The position numbers and the translations under genes were made by a program. Positions 59,961 through 64,000 of a stretch of DNA of 64,000 nt are shown here, piece after piece. The stretch comes from Kutzneria buriramensis. GTDB taxonomy: Bacteria > Actinomycetota > Actinomycetes > Mycobacteriales > Pseudonocardiaceae. The DNA lies in assembly GCF_003387475.1 (NCBI RefSeq), contig NZ_QUNO01000010.1:1-64000 (forward strand), in the 5' to 3' direction. The number at the start of each line of letters is the position of its first letter. The stretch's first letter is position 1. Under the pieces are notes generated by a model, which was not told the DNA's origin, searched no databases, and worked only from the letters and a program-made list of their open reading frames with translations.

Positions 59961-62090
59961 GCACTCTTCGTCGGCCGCCTCGGCGCTGCCGGCAGCCTTG
60001 ACGGCGGCCCGAATGTCGGCAGTGAGGTAACCGCGCACTTGCCGCACGTTGCCGTCCGCCGTTGGGATCCGGTCACGCTTCGACCGGCAGCCCAGGTCGT
60101 TCATCTGGGTTCCGAACGTCGTCGGCTCGACGCCGAGCGCCTCGACCAGTTCCGCCGAAGGCACGAACTCGCGCCCGTCCTGCTCATCGAGATCCGCGCC
60201 GAGATAGTCCACAACGGACGCCAAGGGTTCTGGCAGGTCGACAACTTCGGCGTCGTCGCCCGGAGCCGTCCGGCCGCCGATCGCCTTGGCGACCGCAGCC
60301 CTGTCGAGCATCGGCGTCGGGTCCGCGCCGATCGCGTGCCCGCTCAGCGTTCCGGCAGCCTCTCGCAAAACGCGGCCGCGCTGACAGATGGTCCTCCAAT
60401 CGGGGTTGGGCATGTAGTACGTGCGGACCGTCATTGCCAGCACGTCCGCGCCTGCCTCGGTCTCTCCGTCCGGCCGCAGGATGCCCACCCCCTTGTGGGA
60501 TGCCAGCAGCTTGGACGAGTCGTAGCCACGGGTGTTCATCTGCTCGCCAAGGATGATGTTCGAGTCCCGCCAGTCCATCACCCGCAGCGCGAACCGCGAG
60601 CCGAGCACCGCCCGTAGCGCCGTCGGTAACGAGCTGCCGTCCGGACGCTGCGTGGCCAGGATGACGACGATGCCGGCCGCCGGTCCCTTCTTTGCCAGCC
60701 ACGTGAGCAGCTCGCCGAGGTACTTGCCGAGCGGGATCTTCTTGCCCTCAACCTCGATCGGGATGCGGGACTCCAACGGGATGTGCGCCTCGTCGACGAC
60801 GACAGCAGTGATCGGCATATTCAGTGCCTTGTCCCGCGAGATAGCCGGGGTGATCTTCGACTCGGGGCACGTCTCGTCGTCCAACTCCCGCATCCGCCCG
60901 TACCGACCTTGCGTCTCCGACACCAACTCCTCAAGCCAGGCCTTGAACGCAAGTAGGTGCATGTCGTCGTCGCCGGAGAAGAACCGGTGCGCGCACGGCT
61001 CGCACGCGTCCCAGTCCTTGCCGCCTTTGAAGTCCGCCACATACAGCCGTGTGTAGGGGTCCAAGATCAGCCCCGCGGCTGCGAGCCGCTCGGCGAATGT
61101 CTTGCCCTGCCTTGGAATTGCGCCAATCAGTAGCGACGTCCATACCAACGGAAGGTTCACCTTGCGCGCACGCGCGTCGTGTCCAAATGGGACCGGGCGC
61201 CACGCGTCCCAGTGTTCGACGTTCAACAGGGGCGTCCGCAGAGGCGGCGCTGCATACGGATCTTCGTCGGCAACCCACATCGAGACACGCCCGGCATGAC
61301 CACCGTTGCCCCGGACGCGCTCCACGATCAGCTGCACCTCGTCCACCGCCAGCGCCGAGGCGAGCGCCTCGCGGTTCTTCACGACGTCCGCAGCCTTGCG
61401 GGTTGCTGGTAGGTCGACCGTGATAGCCCACCCGTCACCCTGCCTTGTGGCGCGTTCCACGAGCCGCAGCGTCTCGTCCTTGCCGATCAATTTGGCGTCT
61501 CGGAAAGCATCCACCAACACCTGCGGGTCCATGGTCCATGCAAGAGAACGCGGACCGGACAGCACGGGCTTGCGCCCGGGACTCCCCTCTTTACGCCGGC
61601 CGAGGACAGCCAGCGCGACACACGTAGCTGTGCCCGCGATCCACAGAGCCGTCTGGCCGTACACCAACTGAGCCACCAGCACGACGATGACACTCGCCAC
61701 CGTTACGGCAGCAGTGACCTTCCACCGGAACAGTGTCAGAGCTCGGATCTCGGTGAACTTGTCGGCCAACTTCTCTGACTGCTCGGCGGCGTCGCGGTAG
61801 TCGTGAACGGTGACCCACTTCCGCCAGCATCGCGCGGCCGCCACCAAGCCTCGGGCTACCGCGCCGACGACCCGGAACGGTGAACGCAGCACCTGCACCA
61901 CGAGATCCTTGGCGGCCAGCTTGACTGCCTGGCGGCTCTTGAGCGCTCGGGGAACCCTTGGTGAACGCTGCCACCATGAGGCGAACACCTGCCGCACGGA
62001 CGGCCGTGCGGCGCGCGCCGCGCTCTCGTCGACCAACTCGGCGTCGTACACCGGATCGGCACGAACAACTTCGTACTCACGGGAAGTCAT
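59958..62090 (-). CDS. traB: TraB/FtsK-type DNA translocase (conjugal transfer)
   Basis: Protein of 710 residues that moves double-stranded DNA between mycelial cells. N-terminal membrane region (about 125-165, two helices), then a RecA-like motor with Walker A GAIPRQGKT (about 319-327) and Walker B VVVDEAH (about 428-434), ATQRPDG. The C-terminus is a winged-helix domain (about 645-695: FVPSAELVEALGVEPTTFGT; RDRIPTADG) that in TraB proteins recognises 8-bp clt repeats. ATG 62090 has GAGGT upstream and overlaps the DUF2637 gene stop (ATGA). Hallmark gene of AICEs. Confidence 0.93.
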   Translation of the reverse strand: MTSREYEVVRADPVYDAELVDESAARAARPSVRQVFASWWQRSPRVPRALKSRQAVKLAAKDLVVQVLRSPFRVVGAVARGLVAAARCWRKWVTVHDYRDAAEQSEKLADKFTEIRALTLFRWKVTAAVTVASVIVVLVAQLVYGQTALWIAGTATCVALAVLGRRKEGSPGRKPVLSGPRSLAWTMDPQVLVDAFRDAKLIGKDETLRLVERATRQGDGWAITVDLPATRKAADVVKNREALASALAVDEVQLIVERVRGNGGHAGRVSMWVADEDPYAAPPLRTPLLNVEHWDAWRPVPFGHDARARKVNLPLVWTSLLIGAIPRQGKTFAERLAAAGLILDPYTRLYVADFKGGKDWDACEPCAHRFFSGDDDMHLLAFKAWLEELVSETQGRYGRMRELDDETCPESKITPAISRDKALNMPITAVVVDEAHIPLESRIPIEVEGKKIPLGKYLGELLTWLAKKGPAAGIVVILATQRPDGSSLPTALRAVLGSRFALRVMDWRDSNIILGEQMNTRGYDSSKLLASHKGVGILRPDGETEAGADVLAMTVRTYYMPNPDWRTICQRGRVLREAAGTLSGHAIGADPTPMLDRAAVAKAIGGRTAPGDDAEVVDLPEPLASVVDYLGADLDEQDGREFVPSAELVEALGVEPTTFGTQMNDLGCRSKRDRIPTADGNVRQVRGYLTADIRAAVKAAGSAEAADEEC

Positions 62091-62956
62091 TGCTGCACCT
62101 CACTTTCCGGCGTCGCATTACTGTCATCGGTCGCATCGCTGGCAGGAGATCGCTCCACTTCGGACTTGAGCGCGGCGGCCAAACGAGGAGACAGTCCCCG
62201 CGCGCAGTCAGTTGCCGACCGAACCCATGCCGGCGTGATCTCGACATCGGGCGACCACGCGGCGCGTGCCTCCGCGAGGTAGTCGCCGAACAGCTTCCGG
62301 CGACGGCGGCTCGTGCGCTTCGCCGCCTCGGCCTTCTGCTGATGAACTGCCTTCGGAGCGTTCAGCGCCGAGGCGTTCATGAACGCGGCGGTCACTGCCT
62401 CGGTCAGCTTGTCGCGGAGATCGGTGACCGCCTCGGCGGCCACGAACACCACCAGCGGTGGAACCGAATGGAGCACGATCCCCGACAGCGACCCTGCCGC
62501 GTAGGACGCCCATGTGTTCATCACGTACGTGGCCGCAATCGTGAGCCACTTCGCGCGACGCACCCACGGTCCGGTCTGGACCTGGTAGCGAGCCGTCACC
62601 TGCTCGGCCCGCAGGATCGCCAGCAGCACGAGCGACACCGTTGGGTCCAGCAGCCACGCTGCCAGCCATGGAAGGGACCACACCGCTGCGCCGGCCGCAG
62701 CGAACGCCTGTACGTTGGTCATGGTGAAACCCAGTCCGAGCGTGATGCCCGCCCAACACAGTCGGTCGACCTGGGTCCGCACCTGCTCGACCCGCAAGGC
62801 CACGACGTCCGGATGGGTCTGGTACGCCCGCCGTTGGGCGGCCTCGGCAGCCTCCCGCACGAGCTTCTCTGCTTGATTGGTGGAGGGGCCGGGTGGCCGC
62901 CCGTGGGCGGCCACCGCTCCCTTCTCCTTCCGATTGGACCCGACGGAGTTGGTCAT
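62087..62956 (-). CDS. DUF2637 membrane protein (Spd-like)
   Basis: Membrane protein of 289 residues with the DUF2637 core: four helices at about 70-185 (CWAGITLGLGFTMTNVQAFA, LAAWLLDPTVSLVLLAILRA, AATYVMNTWASYAAG, SVPPLVVFVAAEAVTDLRD) and a charged C-terminal region with a DNA-binding-like segment RRRRKLFGDYLAEARAAW. In pSAM2-like elements such proteins are encoded beside traB and take part in intramycelial spread. 4-nt overlaps with both neighbours. Confidence 0.85.
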   Translation of the reverse strand: MTNSVGSNRKEKGAVAAHGRPPGPSTNQAEKLVREAAEAAQRRAYQTHPDVVALRVEQVRTQVDRLCWAGITLGLGFTMTNVQAFAAAGAAVWSLPWLAAWLLDPTVSLVLLAILRAEQVTARYQVQTGPWVRRAKWLTIAATYVMNTWASYAAGSLSGIVLHSVPPLVVFVAAEAVTDLRDKLTEAVTAAFMNASALNAPKAVHQQKAEAAKRTSRRRRKLFGDYLAEARAAWSPDVEITPAWVRSATDCARGLSPRLAAALKSEVERSPASDATDDSNATPESEVQQ

Positions 62957-63285
62957 CGCTGACCGCCCTTTCGCCGGATCGGTGTGTCAGCAGTGCTGAC
63001 GGTCAGCGCGCGGGTGAGCACGTAGGCCGCGAACAGGTCCGGTAGCCCAAGCACCACGAGCCGCAGCGTCGTGTCGCCGTCGTACGTGATCACGAGCCAC
63101 TGAATGCCGAGGAGCATCGCGCCGCCGAGCAGGACGCGGCCGGCGAGGGAGACCAGCCGAGTGCCCGTGCGTGCCGCCTCGGCGGCGGCCTTCGCACTGC
63201 GCCGTCCGGCACGCCATACCAGGACGAGACCAATCAGCACGCCCAGACCAGCAAGCAATGGCAACATCGGCAGGTTGACCGTCAT
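62953..63285 (-). CDS. Small membrane protein of the transfer operon
   Basis: Protein of 110 residues with three predicted membrane helices (about 8-26, 50-68, 76-95) and an Ala/Arg-rich cytosolic loop (GRRSAKAAAEAARTG). No family recognised; position suggests an Spd-type spread protein. ATG 63285 overlaps the WhiB-like stop by 4 nt (ATGA) and its stop overlaps the DUF2637 start. Confidence 0.75.
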   Translation of the reverse strand: MTVNLPMLPLLAGLGVLIGLVLVWRAGRRSAKAAAEAARTGTRLVSLAGRVLLGGAMLLGIQWLVITYDGDTTLRLVVLGLPDLFAAYVLTRALTVSTADTPIRRKGGQR

Positions 63286-63635
63286 GGCTGCTGCCCTCCG
63301 CCCTGCCGGCGAGCCAGCCACACGCGGTAGACCTCGCGCCGGTCCTCTTCGGACAGCGCTCCCCACACACCGACGGTCGACTCTCCAGCGGTGCGCAGTT
63401 CGTGTTCCAGGCACTCCCGCTGAACCGGGCAGCCCGCGCACAGCCGCGCGGCCAACTCGCGGTCGCTCAACTCCTCGCCGGCCCACTCTGGCTCGTCGTC
63501 GTTGGCGACCAGCCACATACACGCGCCGTTCGTGGTGACGATCTCCAGCAGCACATCGTCGGGCACGGTGGCGTACCGGTCGAGGTCGGCCGCCACCACC
63601 TCGTAGTAGTTGTCACGAAACTCGTCACGGTTCAC
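63282..63635 (-). CDS. WhiB-like [4Fe-4S] protein
   Basis: Wbl protein of 117 residues. The cluster ligands are C39, then C66-x2-C69-x5-C75 (CAGCPVQREC), followed by the GVWGAL turn (normally GVWGG) and the basic RRQ-rich tail. Wbl proteins bind sigma factor and respond to redox or NO; element-borne copies are common in AICEs and actinophages and probably control the transfer genes. GTG 63635 is chosen because it overlaps the upstream stop by 4 nt (GTGA). Confidence 0.92.
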   Translation of the reverse strand: MNRDEFRDNYYEVVAADLDRYATVPDDVLLEIVTTNGACMWLVANDDEPEWAGEELSDRELAARLCAGCPVQRECLEHELRTAGESTVGVWGALSEEDRREVYRVWLARRQGGGQQP

Positions 63636-63910
63636 CACGACGCACCGCCGGTCAGCCGTGCGACTTCGCGCGCCGTTCGGCGCTCGGTCGCGATCCGGGC
63701 GACGTCAACGCATCCACCGGACTCGGCGGCTTCGGCGATCAGCTTGTCCAGCGCAATTGCCGGCACGACGTAGCGGGTACGAACTCGGACGGCTGGGAAC
63801 GCGTCTTCCCTGATCGCCCGGTAGAGGGTCGCAGGATCGACACGAAGGATTCGCGCCGCCTCCCGCACGGTGTAGAACGCCGGTCGGGCGTTCTCGCTGT
63901 CGTTGTCCAT
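63632..63910 (-). CDS. Excisionase-like HTH protein
   Basis: MerR/excisionase-type HTH protein of 92 residues: FYTVREAARILRVDPATLYRAI then REDAFPAVRVRTRYVVPAIALDKLI, the standard HTH_17 layout. Could be the recombination directionality factor (Xis) or a BldC-like regulator of the operon it heads. ATG 63910. The operator-like palindrome lies about 50 nt upstream. Confidence 0.88.
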   Translation of the reverse strand: MDNDSENARPAFYTVREAARILRVDPATLYRAIREDAFPAVRVRTRYVVPAIALDKLIAEAAESGGCVDVARIATERRTAREVARLTGGASW

Positions 63911-63937
63911 TGCGGTTTGTCCCTAAGTTCGAGAGGA

Positions 63938-63977
63938 AGTCTGATTTCATTCCCATATCCGGGATGATTTCATCCCG
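63938..63977 (-). promoter_or_regulatory. Palindromic operator upstream of the transfer operon
   Basis: CGGGATGA-TT-TCATCCCG at 63960-63977 is a perfect 8+2+8 palindrome; a further half-site TCATTCCC lies at 63947-63954 and AGTCTGATTTCA at 63938-63949. It sits 28 nt upstream of the HTH gene start, suitable for repression of the operon. Confidence 0.6.
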
Positions 63978-64000
63978 ACCAGTCGCGAACGGGGTGCAAA

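Larger units (their letters stand above)
53860..64000. mobile_element. Actinomycete integrative and conjugative element (AICE), left part
   Basis: From the orphan tRNA half to beyond the right edge. Contains cargo with lower GC, a TraB/FtsK-type double-stranded DNA translocase, DUF2637 and other small membrane (Spd-like) proteins, a WhiB-like protein and an excisionase-like HTH protein, all standard for pSAM2-like elements. Integrase and replication initiator are not seen; they should lie to the right, next to the intact tRNA. Confidence 0.8.

Overview
The window is high-GC DNA with GTG starts, dense same-strand operons and 4-nt ATGA/GTGA overlaps, typical of a filamentous actinomycete. Two conservons (CvnA-D type kinase/roadblock/DUF742/GTPase operons), DUF3145, a WhiB-like protein, a DUF574 methyltransferase and an AfsR-like regulator all point to Actinobacteria. 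Pseudonocardiales is my inference; no rRNA or other diagnostic marker is present.

Regions. 0.2-9 kb: a cytochrome P450, a DUF3145 gene with a membrane protein, a disulfide-type flavoprotein reductase, a D-cysteine desulfhydrase-like PLP enzyme with a TetR regulator, and a secreted S53 (sedolisin) protease. 9-16 kb: a large LuxR-type ATPase regulator (LAL), a membrane protein, a MarR regulator, an ECF-like sigma factor and, convergent to it, a secreted PF03640 protein. 16-22 kb: a GT2-GtrA glycosyltransferase coupled to a GT39-like mannosyltransferase, then a response regulator/sensor kinase pair. 22-26 kb: a conservon that lacks CvnC and ends in an MHYT membrane sensor. 26-31 kb: an operon (MFS exporter, MarR, two more proteins) in which three products share carboxypeptidase-regulatory-like beta-sandwich domains. 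31-36 kb: an uncharacterised protein, a two-component system, an ABC exporter and a small secreted M15-like protein. 36-43 kb: a complete conservon followed within 13 nt by an AfsR-like regulator. 43-48.5 kb: a nitrate-assimilation operon (nitrate reductase, FAD/[2Fe-2S] electron-transfer subunit, NarK) divergent from the conservon kinase, which has a nitrate-sensor-like N-terminal region. 48.6-53.8 kb: a second glycine-rich-loop glycosyltransferase, a bacterial Ro60 orthologue (Rsr) with a permuted tRNA-like Y RNA just upstream, and a LysE/LysG exporter-regulator pair.

53.85 kb to the right edge: one end of an integrative element (AICE-like). An orphan tRNA 3' half marks the left attachment site. 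Then come lower-GC cargo (an alpha-helical repeat protein and a membrane pentapeptide-repeat protein), an HTH/TPR regulator, a small zinc-finger protein, a DUF574 methyltransferase, a protein paralogous to a chromosomal gene at 31.2 kb, and a minus-strand transfer operon (excisionase-like HTH, WhiB-like, two small membrane proteins, TraB/FtsK translocase). Integrase and replication genes are not seen and should lie to the right.

The most unusual signals are: (1) a dispersed palindromic repeat with core AACCCCCGCGAGTCGCGC that sits at gene 3' ends and supplies the last codons of two proteins; (2) a circularly permuted tRNA-like RNA in front of rsr; (3) a cluster of GTGACGGG hairpins at the 3' end of traB that may be the transfer locus; (4) the shared-domain MFS operon.
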